Shown here piece by piece: positions 1 through 9,400 of a DNA stretch of 48,819 nt. The notes beneath the pieces are model-generated. The model saw only the letters and a program-made list of their open reading frames with translations. It was not told where the DNA came from and did no database searches. This DNA comes from Acidaminococcus intestini DSM 21505 (lineage in GTDB: Bacteria; Bacillota; Negativicutes; Acidaminococcales; Acidaminococcaceae). The first letter of the stretch is position 1, and every line of letters begins with the position of its first letter. A program made the translations under genes and the position numbers. The stretch spans positions 1 through 48,819 of the forward strand of contig NZ_AULA01000016.1 in NCBI RefSeq assembly GCF_000425045.1. Reading direction: 5' to 3'.

Positions 1-2
1 AA

Positions 3-257
3 TGGTTAGCTATGGTAATGGGCTACAACTTAGATGCTTTTAAAGGGATTTTAAGATCTTTTAAAGATTGGGAGGCTGCAATTATTCAAGCAATTATCCA
101 GCCATACTCCAATGGATTCACAGAAGGCTGTAACAACCTGATTAAGACGGTTAAGAGAGTTGCATTTGGAATGCGTGATTTCAACAGATTTAGGAACCGG
201 ATTCTCTATGTGAATTGGCAAAAAAGGAACTCGGCAAATGCCTTGCCGAGTTCCTAA
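3..257 (+). pseudogene. ISL3-family transposase, C-terminal part cut by window edge
   Basis: The frame is open from the left edge to a TAA stop at 255-257, giving about 85 residues. The sequence around residues 30-65 (NGFTEGCNNLIKTVKRVAFG, then a region rich in Arg and Phe ending RNRILYVN) is the typical C-terminal end of ISL3-family (DDE) transposases, where a Glu in the NG..EG.N motif is the last catalytic acid. The N-terminal part lies outside the window, so it is unknown whether the gene is intact. A terminal inverted repeat follows 17 bases later (274-301), which fits an element inserted immediately downstream of the decarboxylase operon. I call it partial because of the window edge; no internal stop is visible in the part present. 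Confidence 0.82.
220..254 (-). terminator. Hairpin terminator inside the IS, facing outside-in transcription
   Basis: A perfect 12-bp stem (GGAACTCGGCAA / TTGCCGAGTTCC) with a 5-base loop overlaps the last codons of the transposase. On the minus strand it is followed by six T residues (220-225 as A on the plus strand). It is therefore a rho-independent terminator for minus-strand transcripts, such as read-through from the decarboxylase operon, and not for the transposase mRNA. Confidence 0.6.
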
Positions 258-273
258 AAGGCGATTTAGTTGT

Positions 274-301
274 GGGGCACCCCAACATTTGACAAAGAAC
301 C
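274..301 (+). repeat. Terminal inverted repeat of the ISL3-type element
   Basis: The stretch GGCACCCCAACATTTGACAA followed by AGAACC reads, on the other strand, as GGTTCTTTGTCAAATGTTGG and GGTGCC. A GG-TCTTTGTCAA start is typical of ISL3-family ends. It sits just after the transposase stop. The partner repeat is outside the window, so the assignment rests on family resemblance. Confidence 0.6.
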
Positions 302-302
302 G

Positions 303-342
303 AAAAAAGGACCGCTGCAGAAACCTGCAGCAGTCCTTTTAT
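303..342 (-). terminator. Terminator of the decarboxylase operon
   Basis: A GC-rich stem (GGACCGCTGCAG / CTGCAGCAGTCC, one mismatched pair) with an AAAC loop is flanked by A-runs on the left and T-runs on the right, so it can work in both directions. It lies about 33 bases beyond the stop of the beta-subunit gene and is the natural end of that minus-strand operon. Confidence 0.85.
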
Positions 343-374
343 TGATGACAGAGAATTGTGCGTCATGCACAAAG

Positions 375-1505
375 TTATTTGGCCGCGCCAATCATGGCCA
401 GCATGGTACCAGCCGCAACAGCCGTACCAATAACACCGGCTACGTTCGGGCCCATGGCATGCATGAGCAGGAAGTTGGACGGATTGGCTTTCTGGCCGAC
501 AACCTGGGAGACACGAGCTGCCATCGGAACGGCGGAAACACCGGCACTGCCGATTAGCGGATTGGTCTTGCCATGATCCAGGATGCACATGAATTTGCCG
601 AAGATGACGCCAGCAGCGGTACCACCGGCAAAAGCGACGAGCCCCAGGAAAATAATCAGGATTGTTTGCGTCGTCAGGAAGCTTTCGGCCTTCATCGTAA
701 GGCCGGTCCCCGTTGCCAGCATGATGGTCACGATGTTCATGAGGGCATTTTGAGCCGTGTCGGACAGACGGCCCAAACAGCCTGCCTCGGTAAAGAGGTT
801 ACCCAGCATGAGCATCCCAATCAGGGAGCATACGGAAGGAAGCAGTAAGGAGATGAAAATGGTGCAGACAATGGGGAATACCACTTTTTCGAAGTGGGAA
901 ACCGTACGGAGCTGAGCCATTTTGATCTTGCGGTCTTCCTTGCTCGTAAACAGCTTCATGATTGGCGGTTGAATAAGCGGTACAAGGGACATATAAGAAT
1001 ACGCAGCTACAGCAATGGCACCTAGCAGATGCGGAGCCATCTTGGAAGCAAGATAAATGGAAGTCGGACCATCAGCACCGCCAATGATGCCGATTGCAGC
1101 GGCTTCCCTTACGTTAAAGCCAAGAAGCATAGCGCCAAGAAGAGCCACGAATACGCCAGCCTGAGCAGCAGCACCAAGAAGCAAGGTCTTCGGGTTAGCA
1201 ATCAGCGGACCAAAGTCCGTCATTGCCCCAACACCCATAAAAATGAGCGGTGGAAAGACTTCATACTTGATACCAGCCAGGATCAGCTTCATAACACCAG
1301 GATCGGTTTCAAACCCGGTTCTGGGGATATTCGCCAAAAGGCACCCGAAAGCAATCGGGGTAAGCAGCAACGGTTCAAAGCCCTTGACGATGGCCAGGTA
1401 AAGCAGGATGCACCCAACCAGGATCATAATGGCATTGCCCGCTGTAAAAGCCATGAAACCACTGTCCGTCAGGACAGATTTCAGAGCTACCAGAAAAGCA
1501 TCCAT
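375..1505 (-). CDS. gcdB: Na+-translocating decarboxylase beta subunit (GcdB/MmdB type)
   Basis: Integral membrane subunit (376 aa) that decarboxylates carboxybiotin and couples this to sodium export. It is strongly hydrophobic along its length, as expected for the roughly 11-helix OadB/GcdB/MmdB family, and has the usual length. Family motifs are visible: GGADGPTSI at 142-150, with the Asp that is essential for Na+ transport at 145; AYSYM at about 168-172; and [13 protein letters not shown] near residue 320. The start has a good ribosome site (GGAGG upstream of ATG). It is the last gene of the operon, 37 bases after the biotin-carrier gene, and is followed by a strong terminator. The beta subunits of glutaconyl-CoA and methylmalonyl-CoA decarboxylases are nearly interchangeable in sequence, so the substrate cannot be read from this subunit. 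Confidence 0.93.
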   Translation of the reverse strand: MDAFLVALKSVLTDSGFMAFTAGNAIMILVGCILLYLAIVKGFEPLLLTPIAFGCLLANIPRTGFETDPGVMKLILAGIKYEVFPPLIFMGVGAMTDFGPLIANPKTLLLGAAAQAGVFVALLGAMLLGFNVREAAAIGIIGGADGPTSIYLASKMAPHLLGAIAVAAYSYMSLVPLIQPPIMKLFTSKEDRKIKMAQLRTVSHFEKVVFPIVCTIFISLLLPSVCSLIGMLMLGNLFTEAGCLGRLSDTAQNALMNIVTIMLATGTGLTMKAESFLTTQTILIIFLGLVAFAGGTAAGVIFGKFMCILDHGKTNPLIGSAGVSAVPMAARVSQVVGQKANPSNFLLMHAMGPNVAGVIGTAVAAGTMLAMIGAAK

Positions 1506-1542
1506 AATCTAAACGTCCTCCTTTGATATAGGTGGCGTGAGA

Positions 1543-1980
1543 TTAGAGAACAACCATCACGTCGCCAGTGGCAACCGTATCGCCAGCGCTGACGCGGACA
1601 TCAGATACAGTACCATCTTCCGGAGCCATGATTTCGTTCTGCATCTTCATAGCTTCAAGGATCAAGAGGACATCGCCAGCTTCAACTTTGTCGCCAGCTT
1701 TGACGTTGACGGACAGAACCTTGCCAGGCATCGGAGCTTCAACCGTAATGGAACCGGCAGGAGCAGCGGCAGCTTCTTTCTTAGGAGCCGGAGCAGGAGC
1801 AGCGGCCGGAGCGGCAGCAGGAGCCGGAGCAGCAGCAGGAGCAGCGGCAGCAACAGGAGCAGCGGCCGGAGCAGCAGCAGGAGCAGCAGGAGCAACAGGA
1901 GCAGCAGCGACGGTGCCGCCGACTTCTTCAACTTCTACAGAATAAACCGTACCGTTAACGTTGACATTGAATTTTTTCAT
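1543..1980 (-). CDS. gcdC: Biotin carrier subunit with long Ala/Pro linker (GcdC/MmdC type)
   Basis: Biotin carboxyl carrier protein of the decarboxylase (145 aa). Residues 1-22 are a short N-terminal segment. Residues of about 24-78 are almost only Ala and Pro, a flexible linker that lets biotin swing between the alpha and beta subunits. Residues 78-145 are a biotinyl domain with the EAMKM motif at 109-113, biotinylated on Lys112. A linker of about 50 Ala/Pro residues is a known trait of GcdC from Acidaminococcus fermentans, which supports the taxonomic guess. The start is set by AAGGAGGG eight bases upstream. The gene lies between the delta and beta subunit genes. Confidence 0.93.
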   Translation of the reverse strand: MKKFNVNVNGTVYSVEVEEVGGTVAAAPVAPAAPAAAPAAAPVAAAAPAAAPAPAAAPAAAPAPAPKKEAAAAPAGSITVEAPMPGKVLSVNVKAGDKVEAGDVLLILEAMKMQNEIMAPEDGTVSDVRVSAGDTVATGDVMVVL

Positions 1981-2058
1981 GAGAAAACCCTCCTTAAAAA
2001 TGTAACTGAACTGTTTGCCTAATGGCGAATGATTGGTGAATAGTCCCTCTTCTATTCA

Positions 2059-2385
2059 TCAAAAGTAGTGATGAGGCAGCGCCATCGGTTCCATCTTCCG
2101 TTTGTGTTCGGCAATGGCGGCCATGAGTGCTGCAGCAACTGCGTCATCCTCATCCTGGATCATAGCCAGGACAGCTGCGATGGCAGCTACTTTTTCTTCC
2201 TCTTGGCGCTTTTGAGCGGCATTGGAAGCCGGTTTTACTGGGACGGCAGCTTTCTTAGGCTGCGCTTTCTTTTTTTTTGTCGGATCGATCCAGTAAATCA
2301 CTTTCATCAGGATTCCAAGGATGATCAACACACCAAATACGATGGTCATGTTGATGACCGCAATGAGCCAAGGATTCTCTGTCAT
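2059..2385 (-). CDS. gcdD: Decarboxylase delta subunit, membrane anchor (OadG/GcdD/MmdD family)
   Basis: Small subunit (108 aa) with one transmembrane helix near residues 8-27, then a Lys-rich and Ala/Pro stretch and a helical C-terminus ending in LPHHYF. In this family it anchors the carboxyltransferase and biotin carrier to the membrane beta subunit. I start it at the ATG at 2385, which has GAGAGG eight bases upstream; a GTG three codons earlier overlaps that ribosome site and is less likely. It lies between mmdA and the biotin-carrier gene in the same operon. The small epsilon subunit known from Veillonella methylmalonyl-CoA decarboxylase is not present here. Confidence 0.85.
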   Translation of the reverse strand: MTENPWLIAVINMTIVFGVLIILGILMKVIYWIDPTKKKKAQPKKAAVPVKPASNAAQKRQEEEKVAAIAAVLAMIQDEDDAVAAALMAAIAEHKRKMEPMALPHHYF

Positions 2386-2432
2386 GAATGTCACCTCTCT
2401 TTCCTTTTCGTAGGTAATGGTTTATATCAAAA

Positions 2433-3959
2433 TCACAGAGGAATATTACCGTGTTTTTTCTTTGGCCGGTCTTCCTGCTTGGATTTTAACATACGCAGCG
2501 CTTTGATCAAGGTCGGACGGGTCGTCTTCGGTTCAATGACCATTTCGACCATCCCGTGTTTAGCCGCATAGTAAGGTGTTGCAAAGTTCTCGATGTATTC
2601 CTCCGTCTTTGCTTCGACATCTTCCTCATGACGGAAAATAATCTTAGCAGCTCCCTGAGGACCCATAACGGCAATCTCGGCTGTCGGCCAAGCAATGACG
2701 TGGTCGGCGCCAAGATCTTGGGCGCACATGGCAAGGTAGGCCCCACCATAAGCTTTGCGGGTCACAAGAGTAATCTTGGGAACCGTGGCTTCACAGTAAG
2801 CATACAGCATCTTGGCCCCGTGACGGATGATGCCGCCGTATTCTTGATCTGTTCCCGGCAGGAAGCCCGGTACATCAACAATGTTGATGAGGGGAATCCC
2901 GAAGGAATCGCAGAAGCGAATGAAGCGGGCCGCCTTATCGGAAGCATTGATATCAAGACAGCCAGCCATGATACGCGGCTGATTGGCAATGATGCCGACC
3001 GTACTTCCGTCCAAGCGGGCCAAACAGGTAATGATATTGCGGGCATACATACGATGCGGTTCCACATATTCACCGTTATCGACGATACTGCGAATGATCT
3101 TATACATGTCGTACGGCATATGGGACCCATCAGGAATGATGGTATTGAGTGATTCATCCATGCGGAACGCGCTGTCACCTGTATCATAGACCGGCGGCTT
3201 TTCCCGGTTGTTCGAAGGCAGGAAGCTTAAAAGATACCGGATCTGTTCCAAGCAGTCCGCATCGTTTTCCGCCGCAAAATCAGCCACGCCGGAGCGGGTG
3301 CTGTGCGTGAAGGTTCCACCCAGGTCCTCCTGACCAACATCCTCGCCGGTTACGGATTTGACGACTTCCGGACCGGTAATGAACATCTTGGAGCTCTTTT
3401 TCACCATGTAAATGAAGTCTGTCAGGGCCGGGCTGTAAACAGCACCGCCGGCACAAGGGCCCATGATGGCCGAAATCTGCGGAATCACACCGGAAGAAAG
3501 GGTGTTCTGCTTGAACATCTTCCCAAAGCCAGCAAGGGCATCCGTAGCTTCTTGAATCCGGGCCCCACCGGAATCCGCCATGCCAATGATGGGTGCACCC
3601 GTTTTTAAGGCCATGGCCTGAACCTTGGCAATCTTATTGGCATGCATCTCACCCAGGCTACCGCCTTCGACGGTAAAGTCCTGTGCAAAGACAAAGACTG
3701 TACGACCATTGACCGTACCATAGCCAGTTACAACCCCATCACCAGGCAAGTATTTCTTTTCCTGGCCGAAATTGGAGCAACGATGTTCCACAAATTTATC
3801 AAGCTCTACAAAACTGCCTTGGTCCAAAAAAGAATTGATGCGTTCACGAGCCGTCATCTTTCCGGAATCGTGCTGTTTGGCAACTCTTTTGGCACCGCCG
3901 CCAGCTTCTATTGTTTCGTAGCGCTGCAGCATATCATCGATTTTTTCTCTAGTAGTCAA
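2433..3959 (-). CDS. mmdA: Methylmalonyl-CoA decarboxylase alpha subunit (carboxyltransferase)
   Basis: Cytoplasmic carboxyltransferase (508 aa) that moves the carboxyl group of an acyl-CoA to biotin on the carrier subunit. It has the two-crotonase-fold layout of the family, with oxyanion-hole glycines in MGPCAGGAVYSPAL near residue 165 and RKAYGGAYLAM near 405. Length and the C-terminus (KKHGNIPL) match the MmdA/PccB type, not the larger (about 587 aa) GcdA of glutaconyl-CoA decarboxylase. The start is a TTG at 3959 with AAGGGGG eight bases before it; no in-frame ATG fits. It is the first gene of the operon. The substrate is most likely methylmalonyl-CoA, although the shared D, C and B subunits could also serve a GcdA encoded elsewhere. 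Confidence 0.92.
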   Translation of the reverse strand: MTTREKIDDMLQRYETIEAGGGAKRVAKQHDSGKMTARERINSFLDQGSFVELDKFVEHRCSNFGQEKKYLPGDGVVTGYGTVNGRTVFVFAQDFTVEGGSLGEMHANKIAKVQAMALKTGAPIIGMADSGGARIQEATDALAGFGKMFKQNTLSSGVIPQISAIMGPCAGGAVYSPALTDFIYMVKKSSKMFITGPEVVKSVTGEDVGQEDLGGTFTHSTRSGVADFAAENDADCLEQIRYLLSFLPSNNREKPPVYDTGDSAFRMDESLNTIIPDGSHMPYDMYKIIRSIVDNGEYVEPHRMYARNIITCLARLDGSTVGIIANQPRIMAGCLDINASDKAARFIRFCDSFGIPLINIVDVPGFLPGTDQEYGGIIRHGAKMLYAYCEATVPKITLVTRKAYGGAYLAMCAQDLGADHVIAWPTAEIAVMGPQGAAKIIFRHEEDVEAKTEEYIENFATPYYAAKHGMVEMVIEPKTTRPTLIKALRMLKSKQEDRPKKKHGNIPL

Positions 3960-4033
3960 ATGCGATACCCCCTTATGGATCTGTATCGAAAATCTAAAAA
4001 TTCATTAATTTACTAAATATTTAAAACAGAGTC

Positions 4034-4062
4034 ATTGTAACATAAATTGCAAAAACTGACTA
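4034..4062 (-). promoter_or_regulatory. Candidate sigma-70 promoter of the mmdA operon
   Basis: On the minus strand TAGTCA (4057-4062) and TACAAT (4034-4039) are separated by 17 bases. Transcription would begin near 4027 and leave a leader of about 70 bases before the TTG start of mmdA. Confidence 0.5.
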
Positions 4063-4321
4063 GTTGTTTTCACCAAATAGCCTATAGGAAAAAGCTTGCC
4101 CCCCCATGGGATTTTTCTTATATATCCAAGAAAGGCAATGTAACGGTTTTCGTTCAAGGCACTGCATTGTAGATGATAGCAAGATTTCTGACAACTTGCA
4201 AGCAAAGGGGAAGCGCATTTTTCCCACACGTTTTTCAAGCCCGCATGGGTTCTCATTCTCTTTCCCTTCAGCCCATAAGTTTTCTCAGTTTTGCCTTCAA
4301 TATGAGTTGACACCCCAGCCG
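4063..4321. other. Intergenic stretch without a recognised gene
   Basis: Between the hydrogenase-like gene and the mmdA promoter I see no convincing coding sequence: the only open frame (4032-4325, minus) has no ribosome site and unlike composition. No strong terminator for the upstream operon is obvious either. Confidence 0.5.
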
Positions 4322-5611
4322 TCATTTCTTTCGAGATTGGCGCGACCGGATGATGCAGTCTTCCTCCTTGGCAAAGCCCCGAATGACATCCTCTGCAAAG
4401 ATGCGGCAGGTTGGCGCCCCGCAGGCTCCGCAGTCAAGGCCGGGGAGCCGTTCCGCAAGGGCCGTCAGCCGCTCCATCTTTTCCATGGCCGTCCCAAAAT
4501 CAGGGTCAAGGGGCGGAGCCGGTTTTGCCTGGAGGGACTTGATAAAGTCCTTGGACCTTGGGAAATTTTCACAGATGCGGGCGGCCTGCATCGCTTCCCT
4601 GCGGTCCTCCCGCTCCCGTTCATGCCGCAGCATGGCCCGTCTTTCAAGGTTCTTTGTCCCGACAAATTTATTGACGGCCACACTGGGCCCACCGACACAG
4701 CCACCGTCACAGATATAGCAGCTGACGTATTCAACGTCGGTGAGACTCCCCAACGTAATCTGCTTTAGGACCTCATCCACGTCTTCCGGTCCGCTCACGC
4801 TGAGTCCATGACGGCATCCCGTAGAAAGCAGTTCTCCTCGCTCGGTGCCCCAAAGCAGTTCATAGCTGGTTCCCACGAGAGCTTGGGGCAGTTCATTTTT
4901 TTCTTTCCGGATCTCACTGATGACAACGGAAAGAGGTCCATAAAGGGATGCCAGTGTAAAAGAGCCGGTTACGGCCGTATGGGCTACATCCACCGACTGA
5001 TGGATATTCGTGCCCTTCGCGGGACAGGGAGAAAGGAACCATATGCCTACATCCTCCGGCACCAGATTCAAGCGCTTCATGGTTTCACGCCGTACATAGA
5101 TAGCGGCCGCTTCAGCCGGTGCAAGGGCTGGAACAACGTGACAGATGAGTTCCGGATATTTTGTTTGAATCAGGCGGAGCACAGCAGGACAGGCAGAGGA
5201 AATCACAGGATAGGACCCTTCATAGGAATCAAGATAGGCTTCGATTTCCTCACTGATATAGTCCCCGGCAAGGGGCACATCAAAAACACTGTCAAACCCA
5301 ATTTCCTTGAGTCCCTGCCAAAGGATGGATGCAGAAATGTTTCCATCAAACTGGGCATAGAAAGACGGTGTTGCCAAAGCAATGTTGACCTTGTAGCTTT
5401 TCAATTCCTCCAAAGGTTCCACCAAAGCGGCAATGGCTCGGGTCGGACAGCAGCGGATACATTCCCCACAGTCAATGCAGCGGTCGGAAATAATGACCGC
5501 TTTGCCATCCCGGACCCGGATGGCCTGGACAAGGCATTTCTTGACACAGAGGAGACACCCGGTGCAACGGTCCTCTTCGACACGAACGGAATTCAAATAG
5601 GAACGATCCAC
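4322..5611 (-). CDS. [FeFe]-hydrogenase-like iron-sulfur protein, likely redox sensor (HsfB-like)
   Basis: 429 aa. Residues 10-60 hold two ferredoxin clusters (CTGCLLCVKKC and CIDCGECIRCC). The middle is the large-subunit domain of [FeFe] hydrogenases, and the C-terminus (about 390-425) has an extra Fe-S domain (CGACGAPTC followed by a distant Cys). The H-cluster motifs are altered: SSACPAV where hydrogenases have TSCCP, SPCPAKG for the second motif, and CYICDGGCVGG for the third. With one ligand cysteine missing it is unlikely to be an ordinary H2-producing enzyme. It sits behind a DRTGG protein and an anti-sigma-type ATPase, an arrangement seen next to hydrogenase genes in anaerobes. I infer a sensory or regulatory role; the reaction is unknown. 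Confidence 0.7.
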   Translation of the reverse strand: MDRSYLNSVRVEEDRCTGCLLCVKKCLVQAIRVRDGKAVIISDRCIDCGECIRCCPTRAIAALVEPLEELKSYKVNIALATPSFYAQFDGNISASILWQGLKEIGFDSVFDVPLAGDYISEEIEAYLDSYEGSYPVISSACPAVLRLIQTKYPELICHVVPALAPAEAAAIYVRRETMKRLNLVPEDVGIWFLSPCPAKGTNIHQSVDVAHTAVTGSFTLASLYGPLSVVISEIRKEKNELPQALVGTSYELLWGTERGELLSTGCRHGLSVSGPEDVDEVLKQITLGSLTDVEYVSCYICDGGCVGGPSVAVNKFVGTKNLERRAMLRHEREREDRREAMQAARICENFPRSKDFIKSLQAKPAPPLDPDFGTAMEKMERLTALAERLPGLDCGACGAPTCRIFAEDVIRGFAKEEDCIIRSRQSRKK

Positions 5612-5632
5612 AGAGGGTCACCTTCTTTCTCG

Positions 5633-6046
5633 TTACTGACAAAGGAAGGTCATGATGACCGTAGTTCCTTCCCCTACCTTTGTCTGGATTTCAAACGCAT
5701 CGGATACTTTCTTCATATTGGGAAGACCCATGCCGGCCCCAAATCCCTTGGCACGGATTTCTTCCGAAGCCGTGGACCAGCCTTCCTGCATGGCCTTCTG
5801 TACATCCGGGATCCCCGGACCATGGTCGATGACCCTTACAGTAATGGCTTTCGGCGAAAAATCCGCAAGGACCTTGCCCCCGCCGCCATGGATCAGACAA
5901 TTGATTTCCCCTTCGTAGGTTCCAATGGCAACGCGGCGCACAAGTTCCGGCGAGAGCCCCAGCTGCTGGAGCATTTCCTTGATGGAAATTGACGCCGCAC
6001 CGGCCCGTTCGAAATCGTCTTTTACAACAGGATATTCCTTTTCCAC
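5633..6046 (-). CDS. Anti-sigma-factor-type ATP-binding protein (RsbW/HATPase_c)
   Basis: 137 aa, a single GHKL ATPase domain. The N-box (YEGEINCLIHGG) and the G1/G2 boxes (DHGPGIPD; GAGMGLPNMKK) are clear, so it should bind ATP and may act as a serine kinase or switch, as RsbW and RsbT do. I start it at GTG 6046, one base after the TGA stop of the DRTGG gene, because GGAGAG lies eight bases upstream; an ATG at 6064 has its purine-rich sequence touching the start codon. The gene ends 21 bases before the hydrogenase-like gene, so the three form one unit. Partners and targets are not identifiable from sequence. Confidence 0.75.
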   Translation of the reverse strand: MEKEYPVVKDDFERAGAASISIKEMLQQLGLSPELVRRVAIGTYEGEINCLIHGGGGKVLADFSPKAITVRVIDHGPGIPDVQKAMQEGWSTASEEIRAKGFGAGMGLPNMKKVSDAFEIQTKVGEGTTVIMTFLCQ

Positions 6047-6047
6047 G

Positions 6048-6416
6048 TCAGCGACTCTCCGCATCCTTCGCGGTGCAGCCTCGCAGTCCCAGACTGTAGA
6101 GACGGCCACAAGCTTCGAACATGGTGCACTTCGTGTAAAGAACGGGGATATCCTTTCTCTTGGCGGCCATGAGAACATCGCTTTCAGGATGCTTGTCACG
6201 AACAAAAATAATGGCAGCAATATCGCTGACATCAGCCGTACGGACAACTTGGATATTGAGAAGTCCCGTCAAAAGCACTGCCTTGTTCTTGGCATAGGCC
6301 AGGACATCACTCATCATATCACTGCCGCAGGCCATTTTTACTTCCCGGTTCAGGAGATTTTCCCCACTGGCCACTTGGGCATCCAGGACTTCCACTGCTT
6401 GTTTCAAAGTAATCAT
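6048..6416 (-). CDS. DRTGG-domain protein
   Basis: 122 aa, made of one DRTGG-type domain (named for a motif in some members), a small nucleotide-associated fold also found next to CBS domains and in PTA-like proteins. Here the fold is suggested by DVLAYAKNKAVLLTGLLNIQ and by the phase of hydrophobic strands, and the end is Cys-rich (KCTMFEACGR). DRTGG, HATPase and hydrogenase-like genes in this order form a recurring cluster in fermentative Firmicutes and are thought to sense or signal redox state. The function of this protein is not established. It starts 35 bases after the SARP-type regulator gene. Confidence 0.65.
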   Translation of the reverse strand: MITLKQAVEVLDAQVASGENLLNREVKMACGSDMMSDVLAYAKNKAVLLTGLLNIQVVRTADVSDIAAIIFVRDKHPESDVLMAAKRKDIPVLYTKCTMFEACGRLYSLGLRGCTAKDAESR

Positions 6417-6451
6417 GTTTTTTCCTCCTCTTGGTGATCAATCAAATCGCG

Positions 6452-9400
6452 TTAGGAACGTCGTGTAATACAAAACAGACTTTCCAGCTGCTGCCGTTCC
6501 CAAGCATCCCGATGGGAGTCAAGGGCCTGCAGCGCTTTGGTCGCATAGCTGGACATACTTCCCGGGTAATGGATACTGATGGAACGTTGGGGATACTGAT
6601 GCTTGATCAGGGCAATCGCCATATAGACATAGCCCGCTTCCCGGGGATTATTCATCTTACTGAGTTTCTGCACAGCATCATCTAGGAAGCACTCAGCCTC
6701 CTTTTCCTGCTCCTTGCGCATGGAAAGCAGCGCCAAATAGGCTTCCACGATTGGATGGCGCCAGCAGAAATTATAACGGGGGAAGAGTTCATAGGCCTGG
6801 CGAAAATATTTCTCAGCCTGCTCATAACGACCCATGGCATAACAAACGACACCGGCATTACAGGAAAAGACAACCCAAGAGCTGTAGGCATCCTGGTCCC
6901 GTGCGTATTCCATGGCCTTGTCATAGTAGTCAAGGGCTTCTTGGTAACGGCCCATGCCGCGCCGGATTTCACCCAAATAATTATAGGCACCAGCAATATT
7001 CAGGGCATACCGCCGCTGGACGCTCTGGGTCACCATGAAAGTGGAAATTGATTCCTTGAGGAGCCGTTCCGCTTCAGAGAAATTCCCCTGCATGATCATG
7101 TTAAGCCCTTTGAGACGAAGGAGAATACCCATTTCCTTATGATAGTTGCACTCATCGGCTACATTGAGGGCAAGTTCCAGATAGTTCCGCATCTCTTCCG
7201 TATTGCCAATCTGGATGTCGTAGTAAATCATCTGCTTGTAGCCCATAAGGAGATAATCGAGATTTCGCACCTCGGAAGCAATCTCCACAAGGCTCAAGAT
7301 GTTCCGGACCCCTTTTTCATATTCACCGGTCCGGATATAATGGCGGCCCATAAGGTGCAGGTAAGTCATATCAAGGTCCTTGACCTCACTGGTTTCCCCA
7401 TAGGTCCGATGGATGGTGTGCATCATCTCATCGACTTCACTCACCAGTTCATCCAGGTGCAGTTCCAAAGAAGAGCTTTCAAGCCGGCTTTCTTCCACAC
7501 CGCCGGTCACGTCAAGGACAGGAAACAGTTCATTGCTGAAATTGAGGTAATACATGAGGGTCTTGAGCTTATAGCGCCCCATGTTCACCAGTTCCCCCGA
7601 CTCCTTATAGTGATATTCCAGATGGCGATAGATCCGGATATCCTGAGTGAAATGAGTGAGTCGTTTTTCCCAAAGTCCGGCCACGTAGCTATGAAGGATC
7701 CGCCATTTTTCCGGTGAAATCTGCTGTTTGACATAACTTGCCAGTTTCTGCTGAATGATTTCATAGAGCACTTCCGGCTGTTGGGGAATGGCCTTGATAA
7801 AGCCTGTTTTTTCCAGAACTTCCAGGCTTTCCAGGACCTGAAGGTTATTGAGGTGCATATATTCCGAAATCATGGCCAGCGGCGCGCCGTCGTAGAAAAG
7901 AGCGATGAAGTCAAGAATCTTGCGCTCTTCATCGGACAGAGCAGCACAGCCATTGCGGAAAATGGTTCGAACATTTTCCGTCAAGTTGTCGAGGCTCCCC
8001 GTCGTTTTCAAGGCCATAAGGTATTCCTTGAGAAGAAAAAGATTGCCCTCCGAATCCGCAAGGAGTTGACTAATGATGTCGTCTGTAAGGGGAACGCCCG
8101 GTTGGGAGGCTTCACTGACAGCCTTGACCGTGTCCTTCGTCAAGGGCAAAAGCTCCACACGGTGCACTTTTTCATACATGGAAACGGTTGAGACAAATTG
8201 CTGAAAGTCCTTGTCCTCACTGCTGCGAGCCGTGAGAAAAAAGAGGAAGCGATGGGATTTTTGATGAAGGATCAGGCTTGTCAGAAGCGACAGACTGAAG
8301 GGATCCATCCACTGCAGGTCTTCAAAAACAATCACGAACGGTCTTGCAGCCGCCACTTCTTCCAAAAGGGAATAAAAGGTATGGAAAATGGCATCAAATT
8401 TCAGCATTTCCTTGATTTCGCCAAGACCTGATTCATGTCCATCCGTCACGTCAAACTGTGGAAAAAGTTTGTAGATCCGGTTGGGATCGATGGTGGAGAC
8501 CCGAATATGTTCCTTTTGGATCAGGCTGCGCAGCGCATCAAGGATGCTTGTCCACGGACGTAGGAGAATATTGCGTTCCGGCTGAAAGCAATTGGTCTGG
8601 ACGATAGCAAATTCCGGAGGCAGCTGATCCAAAGCCGCATCTTTCACAAGGGTCTTGCCGCTGCCCGCATTGCCATAAAGGAATATGGCTGTGTTTTCCC
8701 CCGCCCTCACAAAGCGATCCAGTTGGTTCCGAAGCAGCTGGGTTTCTTTTTCCCGCCCCAAAACATTCGGTCCCAGGCTGCTCAAGGTGGAATGTCCCTT
8801 GGCTTCTTTTGCCGAAGCCTCCTTCATCATGGTTTCAATTTCTGGCGGTACGCTGCTCTGGAGTTCTTCACGGAAGAGTTTTTTCATCTCATCGTAAAGC
8901 TCCAACGCCTGCCGCATATTGCCCTGCTCACAATAAGTACGCAGCAAGAGGATATAGATGCTTTCATCATAGGGGTTATGGGTAATGAGCTGCCGGCCGT
9001 AGCGCGTGACTTTGGCCATGTTGCCAATGGCAACAGCTTCCTTGAGCTTTTGAAAAAGAACGTCCAGATAAAGGCCTTCAAGACGGTCACGTTCCGTAAG
9101 ATACCAGGATTCATATTCCGGGGAATCCTTCACATAAAAACCTTGGAGGAAACTTCCTTGGTAAAGGTCCAGCTGGTTGCCCGGGTCCCTTTCAAATTCC
9201 GTAACGTCCACCTTAAAGTCAATGTCCGGATTGACCTTGATAATCGCCTTCCGTGGGGAGACAAAGACATTGGGTCCCAAGAGCTTTTTCGTTTCATAAA
9301 TGGCATTGCGGAGATTTTTCCTAGCAATGGCATCGGATTTATCTCCCCAAAGGATTCCACTCAGCTCATCACGCATGACCGTTCCTTTGACGAGAATATA

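Noticed and set aside
1568-1945. Low-complexity Ala- and Leu-rich frames over the biotin carrier
   Set aside because: They are alternative readings of the Ala/Pro linker repeat; the biotinylation motif is in the minus-strand frame used.
2433-3959. Calling the alpha subunit glutaconyl-CoA decarboxylase GcdA
   Set aside because: It is about 80 residues shorter than GcdA and follows the MmdA pattern throughout, including the KKHGNIPL end.
4032-4325. A 97-codon minus-strand frame between the hydrogenase-like gene and mmdA
   Set aside because: No ribosome site, it covers the likely mmdA promoter, and its residue content is unlike the neighbours.
4322-5611. Annotation as an ordinary [FeFe] hydrogenase
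   Set aside because: One H-cluster cysteine motif is degenerate and the gene is in a signalling-type cluster without catalytic partner subunits.
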